Origin: Methylotenera sp.
Lineage (GTDB): Bacteria > Pseudomonadota > Gammaproteobacteria > Burkholderiales > Methylophilaceae
NCBI RefSeq assembly: GCF_030684185.1
Contig: NZ_JAUXOY010000014.1
Coordinates: 652,001 to 716,000, forward strand
Length of the DNA stretch: 64,000 nt
Direction: 5' to 3'
The notes under the pieces are model-generated. The model had not been told where the DNA came from. It ran no database searches and worked only from the letters and a program-made list of their open reading frames with translations. The position numbers and the translations under genes were made by a program. Shown here one piece after another: positions 10,127 to 18,451 of the stretch; the stretch's first letter is position 1, and each line of letters begins with the position of its first letter.

Positions 10127-10267
10127 TGCTATTTAAGCTTCACTCTATCAAGTTTAGTAGTATGATTAACTTACTGAACTGAATAGCGCAAGGTTAGATT
10201 TTAGTTGAGTGTTTTACAGTCAGTCTTTAGTTAATGCATACTCAAATTAAGCAGAAAGGCCGTCATC

Positions 10268-10786
10268 ATGAACAAGACTCAACCCCCGCAAGAGGCAAAT
10301 GATGCCGTAGATCAAGCATATGAATCATCATTAGAAAATGCCTTAAATAAATCAAAGCAAACTGACACTAGTATCCATGAGTTACTAGATGGTGCGGCTG
10401 CGGAGCAGAAATCCGCAAGTAAATCCAGCATTATTGATGATGTGATTCAGTTAGAACAATCCATTAAGCGTGATTTGTTAGATGCAGCGCATCACATGAA
10501 TGAAACTGGCAAAGAGCTCAAAGATTGGCTTGGCTTCGATTTAATGCTGATTAAAAATGAATTATGGAAAAAATTTACAGAAGCCACCGATAAAACTACG
10601 CTTGAGTTATTAAAGTTTAAATATATGGCAGCGAATGCGGAATATCACACAGGTGAGATTATTGGTTTGGGTACCTTGGTTTGTGATCAATGCAAAGCTA
10701 CTTTACATTTTCATAAACCTGGCCATATTCCGCCTTGCGGTAAATGTCATGGCACACGTTTTCATCGGCAGCACCGAGACGTTTAA
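10268..10786 (+). CDS. Zinc-ribbon-containing protein (DUF1451 family)
   Basis: This 172-residue cytoplasmic protein has a charged, helical N-terminal part of about 130 residues and a C-terminal zinc ribbon made of VCDQCK and PPCGKCHGTRFHR. The four cysteines form the expected two CxxC knuckles. The architecture fits the DUF1451 family (PF07295), whose role is unknown. It stands directly before a DnaJ-like gene with a 6-base gap, so it may be co-expressed with the chaperone pair. Confidence 0.8.
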   Translation: MNKTQPPQEANDAVDQAYESSLENALNKSKQTDTSIHELLDGAAAEQKSASKSSIIDDVIQLEQSIKRDLLDAAHHMNETGKELKDWLGFDLMLIKNELWKKFTEATDKTTLELLKFKYMAANAEYHTGEIIGLGTLVCDQCKATLHFHKPGHIPPCGKCHGTRFHRQHRDV

Positions 10787-10792
10787 CCAATC

Positions 10793-11725
10793 ATGAAGTT
10801 TAAAGACTACTATGAGATTTTAGGCGTTGCACGAACGGCAACCGCTGATGAGATTAAAAAGGCCTACCGCAAGCTTGCCCATCAATATCATCCTGATGTT
10901 TCAAAAGACCCTGCGGGTGAGGAAAAGTTTAAAGAGATAGGAGAAGCTTACGCCACTTTGAAAGATGCAGAAAAACGTGCCGCTTACGATGAATTAGGCC
11001 GCCATCCATCTGGTCAGGAATTCAGGCCGCCACCAAATTGGTCTGGCAGCAGAGGTGGTCAGGAATATTCATTTGATGATGTTGATTTATCTGATTTGTT
11101 CGCAAGCTTTTCTAAAGGCAGACAAGGGTCGCAGCATCAAGGTCGTAGCATGCCAATACCAGGGCAAGATTATGAATTGGCTACGCAAATTTCTCTTGAA
11201 GATGCGCTTCATGGCACGACATTGGATTTAAGTTTTACAGTGGCTGAATATGATCAGCAAGGCCAATTAAAACGCGTACCGCATACCTTTAAAGCACGTA
11301 TCCCAAAGGGTGTGACTAACGGCCAGAAAATGTTACTGAGAGGTAAAGGTGGTAAGGGTGCCAATGGTGGCTCTGATGGCAATCTTTACTTGAATATCAG
11401 CTTTATTCCACATCGGTTATTTAAAGTGGTCGATCATGATCTTTATCTCGATTTGCCGCTGACTGTGACGGAGGCAGCCTTAGGCGCGACGATTAAAGTG
11501 CCAACGCTAGAGGGTGCAGTGAATCTCAAAGTGCCAGAAGGCATCGCAAGCGGTCAAAAACTTCGCATCGGTAAGCGTGGGCTACCAAAACATAATCAAG
11601 AGCATGGCGATCTTTACGCAGTTATACAAATTGTAGTGCCAGCAAAATTAAGTGACAGGGAGCGTGAATTATTTAAAGAGTTGGCAAAAGCTTCAACCTT
11701 TAATCCACGCGCGCATTTCGAGTAG
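10793..11725 (+). CDS. cbpA: DnaJ-like co-chaperone CbpA
   Basis: The 310-residue protein has a J domain at about 1-70 with the HPD tripeptide in HQYHPDVSKDP, then a Gly/Ser-rich linker and two DnaJ C-terminal beta domains. It lacks the cysteine-rich zinc centre of DnaJ, which makes it CbpA type. CbpA stimulates DnaK and binds curved DNA in other bacteria. The following gene encodes its modulator CbpM, and the pairing is diagnostic. Confidence 0.92.
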   Translation: MKFKDYYEILGVARTATADEIKKAYRKLAHQYHPDVSKDPAGEEKFKEIGEAYATLKDAEKRAAYDELGRHPSGQEFRPPPNWSGSRGGQEYSFDDVDLSDLFASFSKGRQGSQHQGRSMPIPGQDYELATQISLEDALHGTTLDLSFTVAEYDQQGQLKRVPHTFKARIPKGVTNGQKMLLRGKGGKGANGGSDGNLYLNISFIPHRLFKVVDHDLYLDLPLTVTEAALGATIKVPTLEGAVNLKVPEGIASGQKLRIGKRGLPKHNQEHGDLYAVIQIVVPAKLSDRERELFKELAKASTFNPRAHFE

Positions 11726-11735
11726 GAGAGCTGAC

Positions 11736-12053
11736 ATGAATATTGATTTCCCTGAATTAATCTGGCTTGATGAGCAACATGACGTGTCTCTTGATGAACT
11801 TATTGAGTTGTCTGGACTAACGCAACAAGAATTACGTCATTTGGTGGAAAGTGGCGCGCTTATCCCGAACAAGCTAGCCGATGACGACTGGCGTTTTAAT
11901 AGCCACTGTGTCGTTTCAGTGCGCACGCTTTCAAGGCTTAAGCAGGATTTTGAACTTGAGCCAAATGCATTTGCCTTGACGCTGGTTTTTCTGGAGCGCA
12001 TCCGAAAATTAGAGCTTCAATTGCGTGATTTAGACCAAACTCAAAAAACTTAA
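11736..12053 (+). CDS. cbpM: Chaperone modulator CbpM
   Basis: The 105-residue MerR-like small protein contains VSLDELIELSGLTQQELRHLVESGALIP, matching the CbpM family that binds and inhibits the CbpA J domain. The ATG at 11736 is chosen because TAGGAGAG lies directly upstream; a longer open frame would start inside cbpA. The gene starts 10 bases after cbpA and ends 2 bases from the convergent DUF808 gene. Confidence 0.85.
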   Translation: MNIDFPELIWLDEQHDVSLDELIELSGLTQQELRHLVESGALIPNKLADDDWRFNSHCVVSVRTLSRLKQDFELEPNAFALTLVFLERIRKLELQLRDLDQTQKT

Positions 12054-12055
12054 GA

Positions 12056-13003
12056 TTACTGTTTTTTAGGCAGCACCTTATTGGCCATTTCAAATAAGGT
12101 TACACAAACTGCTCCTACTATTAAGCCTAATATCGCATCTGTCAGAATCGGCAGAATAGTCGCTGATATACTGCCGATAGCTGGTAAATCACGTAAATAA
12201 TCGGCATTTAGCTGATTAAAGTGATGGACCGCCGGAATGCCATGCCCAATAATGCTGCCACCTACAACAAACATAGCGATAGTACCAAGTATCGTTAGGC
12301 TTCTCATTAAGTAAGGTGCTGCAGCTAATAATTTCTCGCCGATTTTACGTAATAATTGTTTGTAAAGACTTTTACCTTTTTGGAGCATTAAGTGCAGGCC
12401 AAGGTCATCCAGCTTAACAATAGCAGCCACTAGACCATATACGCCTATCGTCATAATGATGGCAATCGCCGAGACCACGGCTACTTGTTTGCCAAAATCA
12501 GCAGTAGCCACCGTACCTAGCGCAATCACTATAATTTCACCCGATAAGATAAAGTCCGTGCGAATTGCGCCTTTGATCTTATCTTTTTCTAGAGTCACTA
12601 AGTCCACTTTTGGGTCAGCTATAGCCTGCTCTAAAGCAGTATTATGATCGTTGTATTCTTTCGTCTGGTGTAGAAATTTGTGCGCAATTTTCTCAAAACC
12701 TTCAAAGCATAAATATGCACCACCTATCATCAATAAAGGGATGATTGCCCAAGGTGTAAAGTAGCTAATGGCAAGTGCGGCAGGCACTAATATTAGCTTG
12801 TTAATAAACGAACCTTTCGCCACAGCCCATACCACTGGCAACTCACGCGCGGCTGCTACACCATTCACTTGCTGCGCATTTAAAGCTAAATCGTCACCCA
12901 ATACCCCCGCTGTTTTTTTTGCGGCCATTTGGGTCATCACTGAAACATCGTCCAGTATGGTTGCTATATCGTCTAAAAGCGCTAGTAAACTGCCTGCGGC
13001 CAT
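12056..13003 (-). CDS. DUF808 (YedI-like) multi-pass membrane protein
   Basis: The 315-residue protein begins with the family signature MAAGSLLALLDDIATILDDV and continues with AAKKTAGVLGDDLALNAQQV. Several hydrophobic helices follow, including a pair around FTPWAIIPLLMIGGAYLCFE. DUF808 proteins are conserved inner-membrane proteins of unknown function. It lies 11 bases downstream of regA and may be co-transcribed with regBA. Confidence 0.85.
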   Translation of the reverse strand: MAAGSLLALLDDIATILDDVSVMTQMAAKKTAGVLGDDLALNAQQVNGVAAARELPVVWAVAKGSFINKLILVPAALAISYFTPWAIIPLLMIGGAYLCFEGFEKIAHKFLHQTKEYNDHNTALEQAIADPKVDLVTLEKDKIKGAIRTDFILSGEIIVIALGTVATADFGKQVAVVSAIAIIMTIGVYGLVAAIVKLDDLGLHLMLQKGKSLYKQLLRKIGEKLLAAAPYLMRSLTILGTIAMFVVGGSIIGHGIPAVHHFNQLNADYLRDLPAIGSISATILPILTDAILGLIVGAVCVTLFEMANKVLPKKQ

Positions 13004-13014
13004 GAGAAGTCTTT

Positions 13015-13581
13015 CTAATCAATAATGTTTTTATTTTTACTTGGAGGTTTGTTTAATTTTCTTTGCAAACTGCGCCGGTGCATATTTAAGCTTCTAGCAG
13101 TGGCGGAGATGTTACCACCATTTTCGGCTAAAACGCGTTGCAAATGCTCCCATTCTAAACGGTCAATAGAAAGTGGATTTGAAGATAGTTCTATCTCTGC
13201 ATCGCCATTTTTCTTTTCAAAAGCGGAAACAATCTCGTCTGCATCTACAGGCTTGGCAAGATAGTGTGTTGCACCCAATTTGATGGCTTCAACCGCAGTG
13301 GTAATGCTCGCATACCCAGTGAGTACAACAATTTTAGTCCCTGCATCTAGGCTTGCAAGTTGCCGAACGAGCACCAAGCCAGAGTTGCCTGACATTTTAA
13401 GATCAACCACGGCAAATTCCGGGGCATCATTTTTAGCAAGCTCAAATGCGGCTTCTGCACTATTTGCGGTGGAAACTAAAAAGCCGCGCTTGTGCATTGC
13501 AGGTGCAAGCACGCTTAAAAATTCCGCATCGTCATCTACCAGTAATAATGTTGGTTTTTCATCGGCTATAATCATACTCAT
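13015..13581 (-). CDS. regA: Redox response regulator RegA/PrrA/ActR
   Basis: The 188-residue protein has a receiver domain with LLVDDD, phosphoacceptor Asp in FAVVDLKMSG and Lys in YLAKPVD. A short linker and a Fis-type helix-turn-helix (ISATARSLNMHRRSLQRKL) complete it. The absence of an AAA domain and the HMHRRSLQRKL-like ending are typical of RegA. RegBA systems control respiratory and energy genes in response to quinone redox state. The gene overlaps regB by 4 bases. Confidence 0.92.
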   Translation of the reverse strand: MSMIIADEKPTLLLVDDDAEFLSVLAPAMHKRGFLVSTANSAEAAFELAKNDAPEFAVVDLKMSGNSGLVLVRQLASLDAGTKIVVLTGYASITTAVEAIKLGATHYLAKPVDADEIVSAFEKKNGDAEIELSSNPLSIDRLEWEHLQRVLAENGGNISATARSLNMHRRSLQRKLNKPPSKNKNIID

Positions 13582-14888
13582 TGACTCACCTTTAATTTTT
13601 TTAATGGTAATGTTACGGTGGTCAGTACGCCACCGTCCACATGGTTGCTGAGGTTAAGCTCGCCTTCATAGCGGGCTAGCGTGGTGTGCGTTAGGTACAC
13701 GCCCAGCCCCATGCCTTTTTCACTTTTTGAAGTGAAAAATGGTTTGCCTAAATGCTTTGCAACGTCCTCTGTTATCCCTGCACCAAAATCACGGATATTG
13801 ATTTTTAGCACAGTTTCATCCCACTCGGCATCAAGCAATATACGCTCTGGAGAGGCGTCCGCTGCATTGTCTAGTAGATTTTGTAGTGCCTGCGTGAGGG
13901 TTTTATCTGTAAAGATTAACGGATTATCAATATTTTCGCTAAGTGTAATCACCAGTTCAGTAGCTGGTCGCGTATCGCGCCAACGCTGAATAGCTTCTTG
14001 TAGATACTCACGTAACGCCATGCCATGACCAGCATCAGCGCGGCCTTTACCCGCATCACGTGTGATAGAGGATAAGATCTCTTTGCAACGTAAAATCTGC
14101 CGAACCATAATATCTAATTGCTGTAATTGTTCAGGTTGACTAGCCAAATCATGCGCAAGCTCTTTGCTGATCACTGCCATAGTGGCAAGTGGTGTACCTA
14201 GCTCGTGTGCCGCGCTGGTAGCAAGTGTGCCGAGCGCCAGCATGCGCTCACTTTCAAGTGATTTTTCACGGATTGATGCTAACACGCGGTCATAGTCGCG
14301 CAAACTTTGTCCAATGCGGGTGATAAAAAAGGCAATGATGCCAGCGCTTACCACAAAGCCTAGCCACATGCCCACTAAGTGAATGTCTAGAGTCTGCCCA
14401 GCCAAGTCGTGCATGTGTAAATGTGATAGCGGCACATAATAAAACACTAAAGTTGAATAACAGGCTACCGCAATGGCTGTTAGTAGCCATGCATGCTCAC
14501 GTTTTAATGCAACTGCCGCCACGGTGAGGGGCAATAGGTACATCCAAACCAACGGGTTGCTGTATCCGCCAGTATAGTAAAACAGCATGGTTAGCGCTGC
14601 TAAATCGCCCAAGAGCTGCAATAACAGCTCTATGTCATTTACATTGCTATGTTTTTGTAAACGTAGCATGGTCATTAAGTTGATAAGCAACATGCCACCT
14701 ACTGCAAGAGCAATGGGCAATTTAGGTAATGGGATATGCAAGTAAAACAGCGCCATGGTGGCGGAAAGCATGAAAGCGATCATCACGCTACGCAATAAAA
14801 ACAGGCGTTTCAGGTTTCGGCGTGATGGGTTTTCAAGCGCCAAATGACTGATAGGGTAAATTGACCGTGTTTGAGCGTGTGTTGCCAT
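13578..14888 (-). CDS. regB: Redox sensor histidine kinase RegB/PrrB
   Basis: The 436-residue kinase has about six N-terminal membrane helices, an H-box AAHELGTPLATMAV and a HATPase domain with GAGI and GMGLGVYL. Two RegB hallmarks are visible. The quinone-site heptapeptide appears as GGYSNPL (consensus GGxxNPF). A cysteine in ILRCKEIL lies exactly 40 residues after the phosphorylated His, the spacing of H225 and redox-active C265 in Rhodobacter RegB. It is transcribed away from the bd-like operon, with a repeated candidate RegA site array between them. Confidence 0.93.
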   Translation of the reverse strand: MATHAQTRSIYPISHLALENPSRRNLKRLFLLRSVMIAFMLSATMALFYLHIPLPKLPIALAVGGMLLINLMTMLRLQKHSNVNDIELLLQLLGDLAALTMLFYYTGGYSNPLVWMYLLPLTVAAVALKREHAWLLTAIAVACYSTLVFYYVPLSHLHMHDLAGQTLDIHLVGMWLGFVVSAGIIAFFITRIGQSLRDYDRVLASIREKSLESERMLALGTLATSAAHELGTPLATMAVISKELAHDLASQPEQLQQLDIMVRQILRCKEILSSITRDAGKGRADAGHGMALREYLQEAIQRWRDTRPATELVITLSENIDNPLIFTDKTLTQALQNLLDNAADASPERILLDAEWDETVLKINIRDFGAGITEDVAKHLGKPFFTSKSEKGMGLGVYLTHTTLARYEGELNLSNHVDGGVLTTVTLPLKKLKVSQ

Positions 14889-14924
14889 AGCCGATATTAT
14901 ATAGAGGATTGCTAAACTTAGAAT

Positions 14925-14999
14925 GCGACATATCGTCGCGCGACAACATACCGCGCGACAACGTACCGCGCGACAACGTACCGCGCGACTTTATGTCAC
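14925..14999. promoter_or_regulatory. Five-copy 15-nt array of candidate RegA/PrrA sites
   Basis: GCGAC recurs exactly every 15 bases at 14925, 14940, 14955, 14970 and 14985. Each copy has a partner at its end: GTCGC, ACCGC, ACCGC, ACCGC and GTCAC. The first unit, GCGACATATCGTCGC, is a perfect GCGNC-N5-GNCGC dyad, the form reported for RegA/PrrA sites. Units three and four are identical. The array lies between regB and the bd-like operon and could control both directions. Confidence 0.6.
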
Positions 15000-15077
15000 T
15001 TTCGCAATGCATTTATTCACCCTATTATTCCGCAAGATTTACGTTCAAATCTATGTGTTGTACCTAAAATTGGAGGA

Positions 15078-15116
15078 ATGAAAATGAAGCGCAGTCAGGG
15101 GGAATACCATGTTTGA
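15078..15116 (+). CDS. Possible 12-residue leader ORF
   Basis: ATG at 15078, behind the strong ribosome site TGGAGG, opens a reading frame for MKMKRSQGEYHV and stops with TGA at 15114-15116. The frame overlaps the first 8 bases of the next gene, so it could couple translation to it. It is too short to judge from composition; the ribosome site is the main support. Confidence 0.3.
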   Translation: MKMKRSQGEYHV

Positions 15117-16500
15117 CTATCCTATATTTGAAATGCCGTTTATTGGACATCGATTATTGTTTGCGTTTGATGCGATTTTGCATGTATTTATTTCGCATGG
15201 TGCTGCGGTAGGCGGCAGTATTATCTTAGTGCTGAGCCAATGGTTGGCCATCAAAAATAATGACGCTAAGTTAGATGCACTTTCTTACAAAATTTTATTT
15301 ACGTTTTTTATTCTAGCGACTGCCGTTGGTGCGTTGACTGGTATTGGTATTTGGATACACATCAATATTATTAACCCAGCCGCAATCGGTGCACTGCTTC
15401 GCGTTTTTTTCTGGAAATGGTTAATTGAGTGGATTGTTTTTAATGTTGAGATGATACTCTTGTTGTGGCTGTTCCTGATATGGAAAAAACACTCACTGGG
15501 CACGCCAGGCAAAAAGAAGGTCTATAAGTTACTTGTTTCTTACGCGGTGGCTTCATGGTTCACCATGGCGATTATCACCGCAATTTTGGGTTTTATGATG
15601 ACGCCTGGCAATTGGTTGGTCTCTTACTTTCCTGCTAAGCCTGATTACCTAGCCTCTTTGCTTAATCCATCTTGGTTCCCTTCACTTGGCTTCCGCACGT
15701 TTTGGTCAATTGCTTGGGCAGGCTCAATGGCGATGGTGTTAAGTTATTTCTTTACGCGAGATGACTTGGAATTACGCAAAAAGGCCATGCGCTTGTATGG
15801 GGCAGTCTTGTTGGGATGTATTCCATTTATCATTGCATTTGGCGCTTGGTATTACGCTCAATTTCCTCAAGCGGCAAAAGAGCTGTTCTGGATGGGCATG
15901 GTGACGCGTCGTTTTGCGGGCAACCCCGAATACGCAACTTATGTCACAGTAATTTTATCGGCCTTAGTCTTGCTTGGCGCCATTACATTTTATACCAAGC
16001 CAAAACAGGCGCCGTTATTTTTAGGCATCATCATGCTCATTGGTTCAATGGGTTTAATTGGTGGGTTTGAGCGTGTGCGCGAGTTTGTACGTAAACCGTA
16101 CATTATCTATGACTATATGTATGCCAATGGTGTGCGTGTCGCTGATGTGCCTTACCTCAATAAAACAGGTTACCTAAAACATGCTGCATTTGTGCCGCCT
16201 GAGTTCCGTGAAGTGACAGATGAAAACAGGTTAGTTGCAGGCAAATATCTGTACCAGATGCAGTGCCGTTATTGCCATACGGTGAATGGAATTAACTCAG
16301 TAAAAGCGCGCACCAAAGGCATGAGTGAAGAGGCTATTTATCATCGCATTGGCTCACTTAATTCACCTGCCACGCCATTTATGCCACCTTTTACAGGCAC
16401 AGATGATGAGCGCAAAGCCTTGGCTGCTTATCTGGCTTCATTAGCAGAACAAACCCCCGCTAACGTGTACAAACAAAAATTAGATGAGGTGTCAAAATGA
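15109..16500 (+). CDS. Cytochrome bd-like membrane subunit with C-terminal haem c
   Basis: The 463-residue protein has about nine membrane helices followed by a cytochrome c domain. Helix 1, RLLFAFDAILHVFISHG, aligns by eye with CydA helix 1 and its haem-ligand His19, here about His24. Two glutamates in WLIEWIVFNVEM sit near the position of the CydA Glu99/Glu107 pair with one residue less between them. The CydA His186 position appears not to be His. The haem c site is CRYCH at 386-390, with a likely distal Met in PFMPPF. Q-loop-like sequence is not evident. AGGGGGA lies upstream, and the gene overlaps the next one by 4 bases. It may be a cytochrome c-linked oxygen reductase or related redox enzyme. 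Confidence 0.75.
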   Translation: MFDYPIFEMPFIGHRLLFAFDAILHVFISHGAAVGGSIILVLSQWLAIKNNDAKLDALSYKILFTFFILATAVGALTGIGIWIHINIINPAAIGALLRVFFWKWLIEWIVFNVEMILLLWLFLIWKKHSLGTPGKKKVYKLLVSYAVASWFTMAIITAILGFMMTPGNWLVSYFPAKPDYLASLLNPSWFPSLGFRTFWSIAWAGSMAMVLSYFFTRDDLELRKKAMRLYGAVLLGCIPFIIAFGAWYYAQFPQAAKELFWMGMVTRRFAGNPEYATYVTVILSALVLLGAITFYTKPKQAPLFLGIIMLIGSMGLIGGFERVREFVRKPYIIYDYMYANGVRVADVPYLNKTGYLKHAAFVPPEFREVTDENRLVAGKYLYQMQCRYCHTVNGINSVKARTKGMSEEAIYHRIGSLNSPATPFMPPFTGTDDERKALAAYLASLAEQTPANVYKQKLDEVSK

Positions 16501-17840
16501 CCGATTTTAGAATCATTCCTGGTGACATTCCGTTGCCATTGCCCACCATGGGGCTGGAATTCATGGAGCCATTTTTTCATGGTTTGCTGATCGTCGCTTG
16601 GGTTGTGCATATTCTGTTTATTAACGTGTTGTTAGGGGCATCATTGGCCTCGGTGTATTTCAACAGCAAGGGCCATAAAGAGAAAAACCCGATTTTTGAT
16701 CGTGTAGGCTACCTGCTCACCACGCCCGTCACCATTTCAGAGAATATGGGCGCATTGTGGGGTGTAGCACCGTTATTGCTGGTGAGTATATTGCTAACGC
16801 CGTTGTTTTACTCCTCATCAATTTTGATTTCACCACACTGGTTGCACATCATCTACGGTAACGTGGTGGCATTCTTGCTCTCGTACTTATACAAATACAC
16901 ATGGCATACGTTAGAACACCGCAAAACCTTACATATCTTTATTGGTGTAGTGGGTGTGGCGCTGTTTTACACCTTGCCGCTAGCATTTATGAGCAATGTG
17001 CAACTTGCGATGACACCAACTACGTGGACTTACACTACCAATTTCTGGGATGCATTATTGCGGCCTGATACTTTTTTTCGCCTAGTGCATTTTTATTTAG
17101 CCACTTTTGCAGTTACCGGTGTATTTATGCTCGTTTATGGAATGTACAAACGCCGTAGCAAAGATGAAGTAGATAGACAAGCAGGTATTGTCCTCACGCG
17201 AACGGGTAAAACATGGTTCATTATTCCAACCGCGCTTAATTTCTTTGTTGGCCCATTGGTACTGTTTAGCTTTCCTGATTACGGTATTGAAGCATTTTTT
17301 GCAAATGGTTATTTCTGGGGCATTATTCTCACGGTTGTACTTGCGTTGTACGCCTTATATCAATTACTGAAAGACTTTTTCAATGACGATATTCCAGACC
17401 GCCGCGTATGGACTGTGGTTGCCGTGATGGTCATTGCGATTATCAGCATGGCAAGCTTACGTCATGGCATGCGTATGGGCTTGGTTAAGCCGGTGTTGGA
17501 AGCCTCACATGCCAAAACCGAGTTGTTTCAAAAAGAATCAATGGCGGCATTTGAAGAAGCTAAAACTAAACCTAAAACCTACACACAAGGAGACACTTAT
17601 CCCGGCAAAACAATGGCCGAAAAACATGGTTGTCTTGCCTGTCATAGCGAGCGCGTGAAAATTGTTGGCCCATCGTACCGGGATATTGCGGCCAAAGGCT
17701 ATTCGCCAGAGCAAATTGTAGAGTTGGTATATCAACCAAAACCAGACAACTGGCCAGGTTACATGCCTATGCCACCTATGCCACAAGTGCCTGCTGAAGA
17801 TATTAAGGTGATTGCGGAATGGATTAATAGCTTGAAATAA
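16497..17840 (+). CDS. Second cytochrome bd-like membrane subunit with C-terminal haem c
   Basis: The 447-residue protein also combines about nine helices with a C-terminal haem c domain. Its helix-1 segment AWVVHILFINVLLG and the segment RLVHFYLATFAVTGVFML resemble the CydA regions that hold His19 and His186. The haem c site is CLACH at 379-383, and the YMPMPPMP segment offers a distal Met. The two subunits therefore look like diverged CydA-type paralogues, with ligands distributed differently. The ATGA overlap with the upstream gene argues for a stoichiometric complex. No cydB or cydX is present nearby. An intrinsic terminator follows at 17851. Confidence 0.75.
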   Translation: MTDFRIIPGDIPLPLPTMGLEFMEPFFHGLLIVAWVVHILFINVLLGASLASVYFNSKGHKEKNPIFDRVGYLLTTPVTISENMGALWGVAPLLLVSILLTPLFYSSSILISPHWLHIIYGNVVAFLLSYLYKYTWHTLEHRKTLHIFIGVVGVALFYTLPLAFMSNVQLAMTPTTWTYTTNFWDALLRPDTFFRLVHFYLATFAVTGVFMLVYGMYKRRSKDEVDRQAGIVLTRTGKTWFIIPTALNFFVGPLVLFSFPDYGIEAFFANGYFWGIILTVVLALYALYQLLKDFFNDDIPDRRVWTVVAVMVIAIISMASLRHGMRMGLVKPVLEASHAKTELFQKESMAAFEEAKTKPKTYTQGDTYPGKTMAEKHGCLACHSERVKIVGPSYRDIAAKGYSPEQIVELVYQPKPDNWPGYMPMPPMPQVPAEDIKVIAEWINSLK

Positions 17841-17850
17841 CAACTACTTA

Positions 17851-17878
17851 AGCCTCTTCCTATGGGAGGGTTTTTTTA
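17851..17878 (+). terminator. Intrinsic terminator after the bd-like operon
   Basis: CCTC at 17853-17856 pairs with GAGG at 17866-17869, with possible G-T extension into the loop. A run of seven T follows. It lies 10 bases after the second subunit stop. Confidence 0.7.
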
Positions 17879-17904
17879 TCATTATCACTTAAGGAATCAA
17901 CGAT

Positions 17905-18279
17905 ATGACAACACTGTTTGAACAACTTGGCGGGCAAGAGGCAATAGACGCAGTGGTGGACCATTTTTATAACATTATGCTTAAAGATGATCGCGTTAAA
18001 CATTTTTTCGTCAACACCGACATGGCGCGTCAGCGCAATCATCAAAAGCGCTTTGTGGCAGTGGCACTTGGCGGCCCAAATTTATATGATGGCAGAGCCA
18101 TGCGTGAAGGCCATACGCATTTAGTAGAAAAAATGGGTTTGAACGACAGCCACTTTGATGCCACAGTACAAAACCTAGGCCGCGCCATGCGCGATTTAAA
18201 CGTAACAGAAAACTTAATTGTCGAAGTGGCAGCCATTGTGGAAACTACTCGCTATGACGTGTTAAATAAACAACGTTAG
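17905..18279 (+). CDS. glbN: Group I truncated haemoglobin
   Basis: The 124-residue globin starts TTLFEQLGGQEAIDAVVDHFYN, the trHbN pattern. GGPNLYDGRAMREGHTHL carries the proximal His70, and LNDSHFD follows. Group I truncated globins bind oxygen and nitric oxide, and many carry out NO dioxygenation. The gene sits between two intrinsic terminators, just after the bd-like operon, so it likely needs its own promoter or read-through. Its neighbours suggest protection of respiration from NO or oxygen handling; this is inference. Confidence 0.9.
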   Translation: MTTLFEQLGGQEAIDAVVDHFYNIMLKDDRVKHFFVNTDMARQRNHQKRFVAVALGGPNLYDGRAMREGHTHLVEKMGLNDSHFDATVQNLGRAMRDLNVTENLIVEVAAIVETTRYDVLNKQR

Positions 18280-18315
18280 TCAACGTTCCCCTGAAGCTAC
18301 TAGAATGTAGCACTT

Positions 18316-18346
18316 ATCCCTAGCGTGAAAATGCTGGGGATTTTTT
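18316..18346 (+). terminator. Intrinsic terminator after the truncated haemoglobin gene
   Basis: ATCCCTAGC at 18316-18324 pairs with GCTGGGGAT at 18333-18341, nine pairs with one G-T. The loop is eight bases and a T-run follows. Confidence 0.8.
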
Positions 18347-18451
18347 ATAAAAAACCTTATTTTCAATAGGGTGCGACAATATGCCACATTCCGCTGGTTT
18401 CATATCTCCAATACAATACTGCGATTAAAAAGTAAATTCAGGGAGAAAACA

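Noticed and set aside
14925-14999. CRISPR-like regular repeats
   Set aside because: The 15-nt units are adjacent without unique spacers of constant length and no cas gene is near. A regulatory array fits better.
18347-18451. Fur box before the TonB-dependent receptor
   Set aside because: No GATAATGATAATCATTATC-like sequence could be recognised.
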